A stretch of DNA of 64,000 nucleotides from Actinomucor elegans. Lineage: Eukaryota > Mucoromycota > Mucoromycetes > Mucorales > Mucoraceae. The translations under genes were made by a program, and so were the position numbers. The notes under the pieces are model-generated. The model was given only the letters and a program-made list of their open reading frames with translations. It had not been told where the DNA came from and searched no databases. Shown here piece after piece: positions 1-11,617 of the stretch. Location: the NCBI GenBank assembly GCA_026027325.1, contig JAMSLZ010000002.1, positions 1,426,001 to 1,490,000 on the forward strand, written 5' to 3'. Numbering within the stretch: the stretch's first letter is position 1; the number at the start of each line of letters is the position of its first letter.

Positions 1-287
1 TTTAATATAACTATAAAAATAACTTATTGTTTTAAATACCTTAATAAATTATATACTGTATAAAACATTTTATATATCGTTTTATTTTTAATTAATATTA
101 TTTTTGTAAATAATTATAAATTTATAAATAGCATTAATTATATTTTAATAATTTATATGTATGAGTGAAATTTTTATTTTTCAAAACAAATTTCATAATT
201 TTTTTTCTTTAAAAAATTAATTAAAAAAGCACGTAGTAAGTTATTTTTGTAACTTACAACTATAATATACTAATAAACGTGACTCCA
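1..287. other. AT-rich segment, unknown element end
   Basis: Very AT-rich stretch with no convincing ORF. It is nearly identical to 50047-50339, so it is a repeat, and both copies stop at the same point (an AATAAACG-type end followed by GACT). Here it adjoins truncated LTR-E; in the other copy it adjoins a Gypsy-3 fragment. An 8-bp stem (GTAAGTTA/TAACTTAC) lies at 236-257. It is probably one end of an AT-rich element that starts outside the window. Confidence 0.5.
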
Positions 288-451
288 GGGATAATAACCA
301 AATGAGCGGACCAAGATTAGCGGCGAGGAGTGTCGGGATCAATATATCCAAAGGTAATAGTATTGAATGTAATATTTGGTGTGAGAGATAGTATTTATCA
401 ATTAGCGTCTACTTGCTCAGAGTGATATATAAATAAAGATATTTTAACATA

Positions 452-660
452 CAGTGACCAGCAAAACTGTTACAATGTTTTCAGTTTTTGAACATAATCG
501 CTTATATCTCCACAAGATCGCATTCATACTAAATGAGAAATAGCTTATTCTGAAGCCCAAGTTATCGGCTTTATTAAGAATGTTTCGGATTTGTGACTGC
601 ATTAGTATTTTCGGAGAAACAGATTGAGAAATGAGAGAACAACATTGTAACAGTTTTGCT
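452..660. repeat. Tc1-a left terminal inverted repeat
   Basis: About 209 bp, inverted copy at 11074-11282. Each arm is itself bounded by GCAAAACTGTTACAATGTT in opposite orientations, giving inner and outer copies of a likely transposase-binding word, as in IR/DR-type Tc1 elements. Confidence 0.9.
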
Positions 661-824
661 GCTATCATGAAAAATTAAAAAAATGGAATACCACAACTTG
701 GCTATTCCTCTTAGAGCCTACAGGTTCAAGCCGAATACTTTTAAAATCGTTAAAAACACTGTACTATAACTTTGGGTTTTTTTACTCAGTAAATTTGTGA
801 TTTTATAACAACTTAACTCTACCT

Positions 825-1156
825 ATGCGCGCAACCTCTGTCTCTCAACGTAATCGCATTGTTTCTCTTTTGAAATCAGGCGAAACTATTCGGGAAGTAT
901 CCCAAAAGGTCGGCCTTAGTACCGCTACTGTGTGCCGAATCGGAAAGCAAGCTTGTTCGGACCGTAAAATGAACAAAGGCGGCAGACCACAAGCCCTGTC
1001 ACATGCCGATGAAAGGTATTGCTCGCGCCAAATCACCACAGGGAAGTTGGATAACGCTGTGAAGGTCAAGAAAGCATTAAAAAAGGACCTTGGTATCCTT
1101 GTGAGCCCCGATACGATTAGAAGAGCCCTTCGTAGAGCAGGCTTGGGTGCTATTGA
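825..1156 (+). pseudogene. Tc1-a transposase, N-terminal half (DNA-binding domain)
   Basis: Encodes the paired-type helix-turn-helix DNA-binding half of a Tc1/mariner transposase: a first HTH near residues 10-35, a GGRP linker near residues 52-55 and a second HTH up to about residue 108. The codon at the break is split by the CACTA insertion, and the last four bases (TTGA) are the duplicated target. Joined on paper to 10334-11033 it gives one frame of 343 residues, so the gene was intact when hit. Transcription would start in the 160 bp after the left terminal repeat. Confidence 0.92.
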
Positions 1157-1174
1157 CACTATGGCGAAAAACTT

Positions 1175-1375
1175 AGGGTAAAATACACTAAGATTGGTGT
1201 AAAATACACCAATTTTTACTAATAGTTACTTGGTGGATTTAATGCAGTAAAAAAATTTCGAACAACCAAGTTTAGTGTATTTGCAACCAAGTTGGTTGGT
1301 GTAAAATACCTTAATCTTGGTGTATTAACAACTAAGCAAGTTGGTGTAAAATACCCTACCCTTGTCAGTTTTACA
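1175..1375. repeat. CACTA 5' subterminal repeats
   Basis: Several copies, both orientations, of a word like AACTTGGTGTAAAATACACC. Subterminal repeats of this type bind the accessory protein in plant CACTA elements; that role here is inferred. Confidence 0.75.
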
Positions 1376-1711
1376 TTTCCAATACCATTACTAATTCATT
1401 TATATGAAATAATTATATATTTTGATAATATTATATACCATCGATTTTATTTTATTTTTTACTTTCATTTAATTATATTAACTAATAGTATGAAATACAC
1501 AATATAAAAGCTATATGTATTCATGACATACTTGTAGTATAATATATACTATAAATGTATATCTATCTAGCTATCAACTTACCGTTATTATCAGCTGTTT
1601 ACCCTGCACAATAGTCGCTATATGTATCGAGAAGCGGAAGACAATATGATTTAAATATGAAGATAAGTCTCATAAAATTTCAAACTCAATTAAAAAAAAT
1701 GTTAGAAAAAA

Positions 1712-1719
1712 AAAATTGA
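1712..1719 (+). promoter_or_regulatory. AAAATTGA box, IS-a transposase
   Basis: AAAATTGAATTT, 44 bp before the ATG at 1764. Matches the Mimivirus-type early promoter word. Confidence 0.6.
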
Positions 1720-1763
1720 ATTTTTTTATAGTAATAAAATTATGTTCAAAATATATTATAAAA

Positions 1764-2625
1764 ATGTTAGTAGAGCCATATAAAAAATTAAAAGAAATAT
1801 TTGATGACGATAGAAAGGCTTTGTTATACTTAATAAATAATGACTATGTGAATGGATATAAAAATTGTAGTAATTGTGGAAAAGATATGACTTTAAATTT
1901 AAATAAAAATTATACGTATGTAGAAATTATAAATGTAGAAAAACTATATCACCATTAAATGGTACAATTTTTAATAAAATGAAATTACCAATAAACATAC
2001 AATTACATTTATTACATTTGTTTCTTGGTAAAGTCACCGGAACTTATATTTCATCAGCATTAAATATTGATAAAAATACAGTTGTAAAATATAAAAAAAT
2101 ATTTAGAAAATATATAAAAAATAAACAATTAATTACACCAGATAAAAAAATAGGAGGAAAAGATAAAATAGTAGAAATGGATGAAAGTAAAATTGCTAAA
2201 AGAAAATACCATAAAGGTAGGAAAATTGATGGTGCTTGGATTATTGGAGGTATTGAAAGAAGTAATGATAATAAAGATAAAAATTATTTATGCTACCTAT
2301 AAAACATAGAAATAGTATAAATATAGATTATATTGTTAATAAATATATAAATGAAGGAACAACAATATATACTGACTGCTGGAAAGGATATAATAATTTA
2401 AATAATATTGGATATAATCATAAAACTGTAAACCATTCTAAGCATTTTGTAGATCCTATAACTAAAGTTCATACACAATCAATTGAAGCTACTTGGGGAG
2501 CATTTAAAAGAAATTTAATGCCTATACATAGAAATAAAAAGAACATAATGTTACATATAAAAGAATATCAATGGAGAAGAAATAATAAAAATAAAAACAT
2601 TTGGATGGAATTTTTAAAAGATTAA
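1764..2625 (+). pseudogene. IS1595-like (ISXO2 domain) transposase, frameshifted
   Basis: Homologous along its length to the intact 293-residue protein at 20766. It keeps an N-terminal zinc ribbon (first CxxC; second cysteine pair shifted out of frame) and the catalytic domain: D in the VEMDESK motif, D in TDCWKGY, E in IEATWG. Two frame breaks are visible, both one A short in A-runs (near 1910 and near 2284). The sister copy at 50728 has the correct run at the second site but a different lesion at the first, so the two decayed independently or one carries read errors. Confidence 0.88.
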
Positions 2626-2643
2626 AATTTATTAAAATAAAAA

Positions 2644-2651
2644 AAAATTGA
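2644..2651 (+). promoter_or_regulatory. AAAATTGA box, IS-a second ORF
   Basis: AAAATTGAATTTGGG, 42 bp before the ATG at 2694 and just after the transposase stop. Confidence 0.6.
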
Positions 2652-2693
2652 ATTTGGGCATAAAAATAAATAAATTAATTGATATATATTATC

Positions 2694-2840
2694 ATGTCCG
2701 AAAATAATCCGTTTTTGAATAAAAAGTTTATAAAAGATTTGAAATGTTCATTTATACCACAACAAATTTTTAAAAATAAAAAATATAATTTTGATATAAT
2801 AGATATAAATTTTAAATTAAAAAAAATGATGTTGTTTTAA
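2694..2840 (+). CDS. Small passenger ORF of IS-a (unknown, 48 aa)
   Basis: Starts MSENNPFLNKKF, Lys/Asn/Ile-rich, no family recognised. The coding pattern continues in the next frame to a stop at 2953 (about 86 codons in total) after an A-run, but the sister copy at 51663 has the same break, so it is inherited and not a read error. Its own AAAATTGA box supports it being a gene. The following 600 bp to the element end hold only short ORFs without support. Confidence 0.45.
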   Translation: MSENNPFLNKKFIKDLKCSFIPQQIFKNKKYNFDIIDINFKLKKMMLF

Positions 2841-3599
2841 TCACCATGAAATTAATTAATGGAAAAAAATATGAATATGCATACATATTAAAGACTAATA
2901 ATATAACAGAAAATACAATTAATGAAAATGATATGATAATAGATAATGATTAAATTAAAACATATATATATGAGAAATGTTTTACTGTATATGTTATACG
3001 TATTTTACAAGGTTGTTAATAATTACATAATTTGTTTTCTAACCATATTTATTTTAATATTTTATTTCTTATTTATTACACTTTTAAAGAATATACATTT
3101 ATACCATATTTTACAAACTTATTTATATTACAAAAATTAACATTATTTAAAAATTTTCTATTAATTACAATGTTACCTTTTTATTACTTTTATTACTACT
3201 TTTCAATTATATAAATATTTTAAAATCTACATAAAATTTATTTAGTTTGAAACATTTCTCTATATAATGTCCTTTATATGACAATAAACTGTTGGAGGTG
3301 GATGGAATAAAAAAATAAGGATCATTATCAAAATAATGTACAGAAATATTAAATATAAATGTTTTACATTTATTTTTAATTATTTCTAAAAAGTAAATAT
3401 AAAAAAGACGAAAAAAATAAAATCACTCAGATTTTAATTTGAATTTTTTAATATTTATGTTTTTGAGATTTAAATAAAAGTTGTAAAACAACATTTATTA
3501 AATCTGTACATTATATTTTGACCTATCCCAAAATAAATATCAAAAATAATTACCATATTTAGTATATGAGAGTTATAATCATATCACACCGACAATATG

Positions 3600-4393
3600 A
3601 TAAAAGTAACTAAACGACGAATATATGAGTCATTATCGTGCACATCAAATAATAAACTATTAGTAAACTAACCTTCCACAAAACATATCCATCCATTGAT
3701 CAAAAATATATAGCTATTTTTTTCTTTAATAAAAGAAAACCATTAGATTATCAAAACCTTTGATATGTTCATTTGTGACATAATATTACATACCTGTTGT
3801 CAAATTCGCTCAAGTTTTTGGGTTATAGTAGCCGACATTTGTAGTTTACATGACAATAGCAATTAAACACAAAATGCAATGAGACGTCAGTTCTATACAT
3901 AAAAAGAAAGCAACAATGAGTAATTCAGCGATTAATGAATTAGAATAAAAAACATACCAAAACTAAGTAAATACAGTTCCTATCGAAGAAGAAAGCAAGT
4001 TAGAAAGCTATAATAATCAGCATCCTTAAACATACAAGCATTATCTTGAGTAGATATATCAAAAGAAGATAGGAATATTGAGTCTAGGAAGCCATGGGTA
4101 CAAAAAGAAAAGTTCTTCAAAAGACAGAATGAAGAAAAACTAGTACTGAAAAAAAAAAAGAGAAGAAAAAGTTTGTCATTAGAAACGGTTCAAGTTTTAT
4201 AGAATATTAGATTTGAAAAGTAGGGAGCCATTGAACCTACACATCGTAAAAAGTGGTTTATACTGGAAAAACGAAACAAGATAACAGGGTGATGCCGCTT
4301 CCAATGTTCTATAGAAATAATGAGTACTTTTGTTTAAGACAAGAAAGAAAAATGGAAAAAAAACTTTTTTTTTTATTCTCAATTAAAAAGGAC
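3600..4393. other. Non-coding CACTA interior
   Basis: Lies 3' of the minus-strand second gene. I see only short chance ORFs and an A-rich run near 4150. Confidence 0.5.
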
Positions 4394-5567
4394 TTAGGAT
4401 AAACTTTTATTATTTTTTCTTAAGTTGGGTTTGCCTTTCATTTTATGCGAAACTCGAGAAGATTCAGTTTCTTTGCCATCGTGCTCTTCTTCACTATCAA
4501 CTACAATTGTACGCTTTCTTCCTTTTCTATGATGAGAAGAACAACTTGACACCAAAGTAGCAGAATAGCTTGAATTAATACCAGACGCAACAGCAACAGG
4601 AGATCCTTGTTGTACTTGGAGCGCAGAAGCAAGCCATTGCTGATCTACAACTAAAGGTTGATCCACCACGCTATTTATATTAAGAATATATGTGAATAAA
4701 AAAATTCGTTGAACTATACATATTGCGCTTGTTCTATACCTGAACTCTGAATCAATAATTAAGTCATCGTTGTCAACAGAGACATTGGTTAATTGACCCT
4801 CATCTTGATCATTTTGCATGCTCTGATGCAAAGAAGGGCCAGCACTTGATCTGGAAGCCAAACTAGAAGTGGTAGAGCTAGATTTCAACCTTTTGTTCTT
4901 AAGCACTTCACTAATAAAGAGTTTTGCACCCCACATCTCTTCGCATAAATGCAAATCGATCTTGTTCTCATCCAACGCCTTCTTTTCCAAAATGAGACAA
5001 TAGCGTTCTTGAATGCTGGTGTCAGTTTTACTAATGTCCTTGAATGACATACCATCAACATATTCACCAGTTTTTTTCAAGTTCTTGACCATCGATTGCA
5101 CGACATCTCTTGCTGTCATACGCAACTGGTTATAGAGGTCATTGACTTCCTCATCACCTACAGTTGCGTTCCGCTTTCGCTCTTCAAGCAACTTCACAAG
5201 AGACTTGAGCCTTTTAGCAGGGTGTGGCGTGGTATTAGACTTGCTAGGAATAAAGTCCCTTTTGGCTTCCTCAGGCACCCTTTTAATAAACCTTCTGCTT
5301 CTCAGGTTAGGATTTGCAACGTTGGCAACAGCTTCGTTTCTCGCTATATATAAACGTTAATAACATTATTTAATTAAGTTATTCAAAAATCAATGTACCT
5401 TGATTGAGAGCTTTCTCCATTTCTTCACTTGAAGACAGTGCTACTCTTTCACTTGGAAAGACAGGAGCCAAGATATGGATCAATTCTTGAAGCATTTGGC
5501 GAGTACTGGATATGTCCTGTTGCATCTTAGCGAGAGCTTGCATAATATTATCATTGTTATTAGACAT
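4394..5567 (-). CDS. CACTA second gene (349-aa accessory protein, unknown family)
   Basis: Three exons on minus: 5567-5399, 5343-4740 and 4670-4394, separated by introns of 55 and 69 nt with GT-AG ends; the joined length is exactly 350 codons. The N-terminus (residues 1-35) looks like a short coiled coil. The middle is helical and charged, followed by a Ser-rich region with an acidic patch, and basic patches near the C-terminus (HHRKGRKR) could be nuclear signals. It is transcribed divergently from the transposase, the position of the TnpA-like DNA-binding partner in other CACTA elements. That role is inferred; no domain was recognised. Confidence 0.7.
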
Positions 5568-6104
5568 TGTTGAAGTAAAGTAAAAATATAAAATAAAAAG
5601 GGAGCTGATAATAATAATAAAAATACATACATCAAGGAATATTTATAGCCAACGCTTCATCTTCGTGACGTTTTGAATTCTTAGTTTAAGCAATAATAGA
5701 TGCAATATTTACCCAACTACTTGGCAAGTTCTAGGTTAATAAGCAAGAACATCTATATGGAACATACTGTTTATGTACATATAACCAAACCAACCGATTG
5801 ACAATATTGTATTCCTAGATTGTAACTGATTAATCTAACACCGCTTAAACTGTTCAAAAGTACTTTGACAAGTTGTGTTTCGGTGAACCTGAATCTGTGA
5901 CAAAGGCACATGATCTCTCTAATTGACATTAACGGATTGTATCATGACCTTTCTAATATTTTGTCATCGAAAAGCTTTAATAGGTCCATTAATTCGAAGA
6001 TATTGTATTGGTGCTCACCAATATTTAAATGTATATAAAAGGTTACTCGTGTAGTATGTTTGATATATATACCTTTATTATTTTTAAACATACATAATCT
6101 CAAG
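5568..6104. promoter_or_regulatory. Divergent promoter region of the CACTA genes
   Basis: A TATA-like TATAAAA at 6034-6040 lies 65 bp before the transposase ATG; a TATAAATA-type box on minus near 5640-5650 lies about 75 bp before the other ATG. No AAAATTGA box is near either start, unlike the AT-rich elements. Confidence 0.55.
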
Positions 6105-9100
6105 ATGCCAGCCGTTAGAAACCAAAACAAGTACAAGTGTGATGGTTGTGTAAGAACATTCAAGACTGTCAAGCAAAGATGCAATCATTATCAGTACTAT
6201 CGTAGCCATAAGAACTCTGTCAATCAAGCACAGGAAGCAATCATTGGTAAAACAATAAATTTAAACTATACATTGCCTTGTTAATTCGTCCTATTTAGAA
6301 CCTACCTCAATGCATCAAGAAGAGGATGATGATACTCCTATTGTCCACAATGTCAAGTCTACTGATGAGAATGTATTCACTAACACTGAATTAAACAGCA
6401 TTCAATTCAAAGATATCTGTGATACATTCAGTATTTCTCGCGAGGCCCAAAGAGAACTTGTATATCTTATCCGCACTATAATCAAGAACAATGAACAAGA
6501 CAGCAGAGCTCATCCAATGAGTAAGTATATAATTAGACGTGATATGAGTAAACAGCAGGCTGATCAAAGTTTCTTTTTATACGTACAGGCCATACTCCAT
6601 CTACTATCATGTTTCCTGATACATTGGATCGCGTCATCAAAAAGAAAACCAGTACCAAATCCAAACTTCGACAAGTTTGCGTAAACGGTTGCATGCTCTT
6701 TGATGATGATGATATCGAGACAGCCTGTTGCAAAAATCCTGCATGCAAAGAAAATCGCTTTGATGATGATGGTAAACCTCGCCGCCATATGAAGATGCTG
6801 TCAGTTGGTGAGCAGGTTGCCAAAATGCTTGCAAATACCAAGACTAGAAGTATGATGAGATATCGTCATAATTATGAATCTATTGATGGTGTCTATAAAG
6901 ATTATTTCGATGGTGCCGCCTACAAGGTGTTCTCACAAGGTCCCAACAGAATTTTTACTGGTGAAGATGATGTAGCCATGGCTCTGTTCGTTGATGGCTT
7001 CCGTACAAGCAAGGGCAATACAGGTGACAAGTTGACTATTGTTCACCTTTTGAACTTTAACATCCCTCCCGAGTACCGCTATCAAGACGAGTATATGCTT
7101 CAGTTAGCTATTCTTCCTGGCCCAAACAATCCAAAATACATTGATACTTTCCTTCAACCTATTATTGACGAGTTTAATGATCTGTCCACCAAAGGATTAC
7201 TTGTTCAAAATGATGGTATCAACATCTGTCACGCTCGTGTACATTTGGTGATGGCTACTGGTGATCTCCCTGCAGCTGCTGAATTGGCACACCATGATGG
7301 CCATATGGCTACCTTTGGTTGTCGAATTTGTCGCATCAAAACCCAGCGTCATGATCATCACACTTGCTACCTTACCATTGAAGATGAGATACGAAGTACT
7401 GATGATTTTAAAAATCCAAATCCCATCACTGTAAGTACTATCTACAAAGAAAAAAATGTTATTGCTTTGATCAACAGCTACTGAATACTTCTCCTTTTAC
7501 CTTTTTTTTTAGCATTACAATATCAAGACTCCAACTCCATTTGCAAAATTATCTTCCTTTACGGGATCAACTTATTTTGGTTTGGATGAGATGCATCTTA
7601 TCGGTCAAGGTATTGCCAAACATGTGTTCGAGATGCTGACAGTTACAATGGGCAAGGAATATAATAAAGCTATCAACACCAAATACAAGCCAACCGATGA
7701 AGAACTTGAACTTAAAGGTTTCACGTCTGACAAGCAGTGGCCATATACCTTTGAAATCCCCAAGGAATCGCTGGTGATTATTGGTAGACTTGTAGAAGCT
7801 TCAAGGATAACTGTGCCGACGACGTTTGCTTCTAAATGGGAAAATCCAATCATTAACAGCGGTGGAAAACGAGCAGTTGACTGGATTGATATTCTTCTAT
7901 ATATGGTCCCTACTTTGTTTGTCCCAGCACTGAAGCAAGAACGATCCAAAAAACCACTTTTGGCGTTAACAAAAGCTGCCGCGTTATCGTTGAAATGGGA
8001 GCTTCATCATGAAGACCTTGTGTTGATGGAAAGGTGAGTAAATTAATGTCTTGTTTTATATTAAAGATAACCTTACTTACATGTCACCTCCAAAGTTACA
8101 TCAGGCAATGGAACAACTTTTTGTTGAAAGAAATCGACGCAAAACGTATTCATCCTGGTATCTTAAAACCAGTACAGCACTATATTTCACATATAGTATA
8201 TATGGTCAAGCAACAAGGTGTTTTGAGAGCCTACTCGGCACGTTCCATGGAAAGAAGTATTGGCAAGTACAAAAAGCTCATCAAGTCCAAAGTCAACGCT
8301 GGTGCCAATGCTGGTAATATCTTGGAGAGGCTAACAACTCGAAACCATATAAACAGCCAATCTTGGAGTGTTCACAATGAACTTGACCTGTTAACTCCTC
8401 GCTCGTACGCCGAAAAGTCTTTCAAGAACAATCCTTCTGGAGAAGCTAATGATCCGCAATTTTGGGAACCTTTTCAAAATTGTTTGGTTATATCGTTGCC
8501 TGTTGGTGTAGACAGTCGTTTGTTTTCAAAAGCTTTGCTGAAGTATTATCGTCGTACTGAGCCTAATGGTGCAAGCATTGTTGGAATTGCTTCATTAGAT
8601 TCTTTATACATCGCTGGCCGAGCTTGGGCTTATAATAACGTCTATACTTCGACTCTCTACAAAGATCATATAAGCGAGCACCGTCGAGGAAATAACTATA
8701 TTATGTTCACTGCTAGTTACGTGTAAGTAGAAGCAAATTCATTTTAACATTCATAAAGTGCTTCCACTAACCTTCCTTATTTACAGTCATGGAAACAGTA
8801 TTCGTGATAACTGGTTTGTTGGTTCTATCGTTTTCTTTTTCGAACATGAATTCAATAGCAGGGCTCAATACTTGGTGTTAGTTGATGTTGCAAGGAGAAA
8901 TTCCACTTCTGACTATGATAAAACTATACCAGTTATTGAATTGAACAATAAAAACGTTCACGCGTATGCTGTTTGTCGCTTCGAGGATATCGTCGCTAGC
9001 GTTGGTCTTGTGCGATGTAGCTCTAGCAATAATAGAAAGTACAAGGTTATTTCTCATCATATTTTCAAGCAAGAACTTCATAGCAGTGCTGGCACTCTAA

Positions 9101-9111
9101 GTCGTTTGTAA
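6105..9111 (+). CDS. CACTA transposase (Tnp2 / Transposase_21 type), six exons, 892 aa
   Basis: Exons 6105-6246, 6299-6520, 6589-7430, 7513-8033, 8096-8722 and 8787-9111; all five introns (52-82 nt) are GT-AG and the sum is exactly 893 codons, so the model is internally consistent and the gene looks intact. A C2H2-like finger (C12, C15, H28, H35) opens the protein. The catalytic region carries the Tnp2 signature: LFVDGFRTSK (first acidic residue), ILPGPNNPKYIDTFLQPIIDE, TGDLPAAAEL (second acidic residue) and a CRIC pair. It should cut at the CACTA ends and insert with the 4-bp duplication seen. The start is the only ATG in frame with the finger, 65 bp after a TATA box. Confidence 0.88.
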
Positions 9112-9541
9112 ATAAAAAGAAAATAGAAGAAAACTTTGTGCTGTTTATTACTTTCCTGCCATAAATAAAAACTGCTTCGATATATTTTACCTCCGTCACC
9201 GAATAAATAGTAGTCTTTTTTTATTATTTCTTTAATGTTTCTGAATCTTACGTCGCAAATGAACTCTTGAACATGTTTAGAACGAGCTATAATATCCATT
9301 AGCTTACATTTGCACTGAAATATAAAGAAAATTGTGTTGCATTGCAACAATCGGCTTCAATTTATTAAAAAATTGTATACATTTTCCAATCTGTGTAGAT
9401 TTTTGGACAGATCTTGGTCAAATGTTCACATCTAATTAACTATACATATTTAGAACTGGCTACCACATTTATTTAATCATTTGCTTAAATGCGACATTAT
9501 AATTGTATTATATTTGTGAATAGTTACTTATAGACTATAAA
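9112..9541. other. CACTA 3' flank, no gene seen
   Basis: AT-rich transposase 3' region. Small ORFs on minus are not supported by any motif. Confidence 0.5.
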
Positions 9542-9546
9542 TATTC

Positions 9547-9910
9547 TGTTGTAAACATGACTTGTTCAGTGTCCGTCACCAATCAGGTCAATGTTCGACA
9601 ATGCTTATACTCAGCTTGTGCTTTGACAGCTTTGTAACGTCGGTTAAGAGATATATATGGAAATCAATGCTTAGTGCAACTAACCCTCATAAACTATCTA
9701 TCACCGAATATAAAGTCGTACTAGAATGGATTACTATAAATCCTTGTTAACTCCATGAGCACAGTCTTGGACTAACTCAATCGTCTATAATATCAAGTTA
9801 AATCCGAACTTCAATTTTGTATAAATAGCTCATCATTTTAATGCTTTAATAAATCAATTCGTTTTATCAGTCTGGTTATTTTTACAGTCTTTATTATATT
9901 CGATATAACA
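9547..9910. mobile_element. Solo LTR-G with TATTC duplication
   Basis: 364 bp starting TGTTGTAAACATG and ending GATATAACA, flanked by TATTC (9542-9546, 9911-9915). A TATA-type TATAAATAG and AATAAATC lie near its 3' side. A truncated copy is at 44981-45287. Confidence 0.88.
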
Positions 9911-10234
9911 TATTCCATAAAATACACTTTTATGTTAACGTTTTCATATAACTACTATATCCATTTTATTTTCAAAACCTACAGACGTTTTTTAATACAA
10001 AAAAAAAGATGCTTATTGCATTTGAAAAACTTTATCACTGGTTTCTTTTTATTCAATGATATGAAAAGGCAATGAAATGCTGGCATTTAATTCAACAATA
10101 GTACCTACTTGTCAGATTTTCCACCAAGAACAGTGTGTACCTCCCAATTCAAAATAAATCTCTTGATGTTTCTGTTTCAAATATTAGAAAGAAAAAAAAT
10201 TTACTCGCACTTCATTGGATAATAGAATAAATTA

Positions 10235-10329
10235 GTGGAAAATACACTGTTCTTGGTTGCAAATACACCAAGACTTGGTGTAAAATACACCATTCTTGGT
10301 GTCAACCAACCAAGTTTTTCGCCATAGTG
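10235..10329. repeat. CACTA 3' subterminal repeats and terminal repeat
   Basis: Inverted counterpart of the 5' end: several GGTGTAAAATACACC-like words, then the terminal 18-bp repeat closing with TAGTG. Confidence 0.85.
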
Positions 10330-10333
10330 TTGA

Positions 10334-11033
10334 GAAGCCTAAGAAGCCATTGCTTAGCAAGAAGAACATCCGCAAGAGGCTTGAGTGGTGCAAAGCCCAC
10401 CGTGACTGGACCATTGATGACTGGAAACGGGTTATTTGGTCTGATGAGACCAAAATCAATCGATTTAACTCGGATGGCCGTGTCTGGGCTTGGATTAGGG
10501 ACGGGGAGCAGCTTCAACCTAAACATGTCAAAGTTACAGTCAAACACGGTGGTGGTAGTATCATGATCTGGAGTGCCTTAACTTATGCTGGAACGGGTTG
10601 GATGTGCAAGATTGATGGTAATATGGACAAAACACTGTACAAAGAGATCTTACAAGACGAGCAAGATCGGACAATCAACTTTGCTGCAGAAGAATTGAAT
10701 CTTAGGCGCGACCAGATGGTATTCCAGCATGACAATGATCCTAAGCATACGTCGAATTTGGTACAAGAATACCTCAAAAACCAAGAATATCAAGTATTAG
10801 AGTGGCCCCCACAATCACCAGACCTCAACCCAATCGAGAATATGTGGCGGTTGTTAAAAATAAGGTTGAACGAGTATGATACTCCTCCTAAGGGCATGCA
10901 AGAGCTTTATGAGGGAGTCACCAAGGTTTGGTACGACGTTATAGACAAGGAAGAGTGCCGAAATGTCATCCATAGCATGCCACGTCGTATTGAACAATGT
11001 ATCAGAAGAAAAGGGCACTGGACTGACTATTAA
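10334..11033 (+). pseudogene. Tc1-a transposase, C-terminal half (DD34E catalytic domain)
   Basis: Continues the frame broken at 1156. The catalytic triad is visible: D in VIWSDETK, D in FQHDNDPKH and E in LNPIENMW, with 34 residues between the last two, the DD34E spacing of Tc1. The gene itself has no lesion except the inserted CACTA element. Cut-and-paste transposition at TA is expected for this family and is what the flanks show. Confidence 0.94.
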
Positions 11034-11073
11034 AATTGAATAAAGTGACTTAGTATAATAATGAGCCTAGCCG

Positions 11074-11282
11074 TGCAAAACTGTTACAATGTTGTCCTCT
11101 CATTTCTCAATCTATTTCTCCGAAAATACTAACGCAGTCACAAATCCGAAACATTCTTAATAAAGCCGATAACTTGGGCTTCAGAATAAGCTATTTCTCA
11201 TTTAGTATGAAAGCGATCTCGTGGAGATATAAGCGATTATGTTCAAAAACTGAAAACATTGTAACAGTTTTGCTGGTCACTG
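11074..11282. repeat. Tc1-a right terminal inverted repeat
   Basis: Inverted copy of 452-660 with a few substitutions; followed by the duplicated TA. Confidence 0.9.
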
Positions 11283-11420
11283 TAATCAAATACAGTCATT
11301 TACATTCTGGTTCTTGGTAATAATGCTTTATACACTTCTGCAGCTATATATAAGGATATCTATACGATTTTCTATCTGTACAGTATTCTCTTATTAATAT
11401 AATTATGAGCGTTTACAACA

Positions 11421-11617
11421 GGTATCCTGATTCCTCTTGTACAAAATGTTCCTTTTTGAGATTTTTGGATTTTTCGATCGGTGCTTCATTCGATCTTGCT
11501 AATCTCAGCTTTTGATGATGTCTGCACTTTGATTCACCGAATCCAATCAGAGAAGTTTTCTCACGTAACCAGCAGTAAAAAAATTACATTTTGACCATCA
11601 CCTTTAAACTTGTCAAA
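11421..11617. other. Unassigned spacer
   Basis: Between the end of LTR-E and a duplicated retroelement end. No ORF or repeat recognised inside the window. Confidence 0.4.

Larger units (their letters stand above)
1649..3591 (+). mobile_element. IS-a, IS1595/Merlin-like element (defective)
   Basis: 1943-bp AT-rich element bounded by an 8-bp duplication ACAATATG (1641-1648, 3592-3599) inside the CACTA element. Imperfect terminal repeats share ATATGA and TCTCATA words. It holds a broken ISXO2-type transposase and a small second ORF, each with an AAAATTGA box. It is a near-identical sister of IS-d at 50613. Confidence 0.9.
1157..10329 (+). mobile_element. CACTA (EnSpm/CMC-type) transposon with nested IS-a and LTR-G
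   Basis: Starts CACTATGGCGAAAAACTT and ends with its exact reverse complement, an 18-bp terminal repeat beginning with the diagnostic CACTA. TTGA is duplicated at 1153-1156 and 10330-10333. It carries a Tnp2-type transposase on plus and a divergent second gene on minus, with repeated subterminal GGTGTAAAATACACC words at both ends. It is 9173 bp as found, about 6.85 kb without IS-a and LTR-G. Both genes look open, so it may be autonomous. Confidence 0.93.
452..11282 (+). mobile_element. Tc1-a, Tc1/mariner transposon interrupted by CACTA element
   Basis: Begins CAGTGACCAGC and ends GCTGGTCACTG with terminal inverted repeats of about 209 bp, flanked by a TA duplication (450-451, 11283-11284). 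Related LTR-E copies show the unoccupied site (AACATAATC). Without the CACTA insert the element is about 1654 bp, normal for Tc1/mariner, and encodes one uninterrupted transposase. Confidence 0.95.
288..11420. mobile_element. LTR-E copy 1 (truncated solo LTR, interrupted by Tc1-a)
   Basis: Matches the full 506-bp LTR at 20052-20557 on both sides of Tc1-a (288-451 and 11285-11420). It ends in TTTACAACA and lacks its first part, which is replaced by the AT-rich segment. The copies at 20052 and 48807 carry no Tc1 here and serve as empty sites. Confidence 0.8.

Noticed and set aside
444..668. 74-codon minus ORF at the left Tc1-a end
   Set aside because: Lies entirely in the terminal inverted repeat.
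2946..3214. Overlapping hydrophobic ORFs at the 3' side of IS-a
   Set aside because: Phe/Ile/Tyr-rich chance ORFs in AT-rich DNA with no box or motif.
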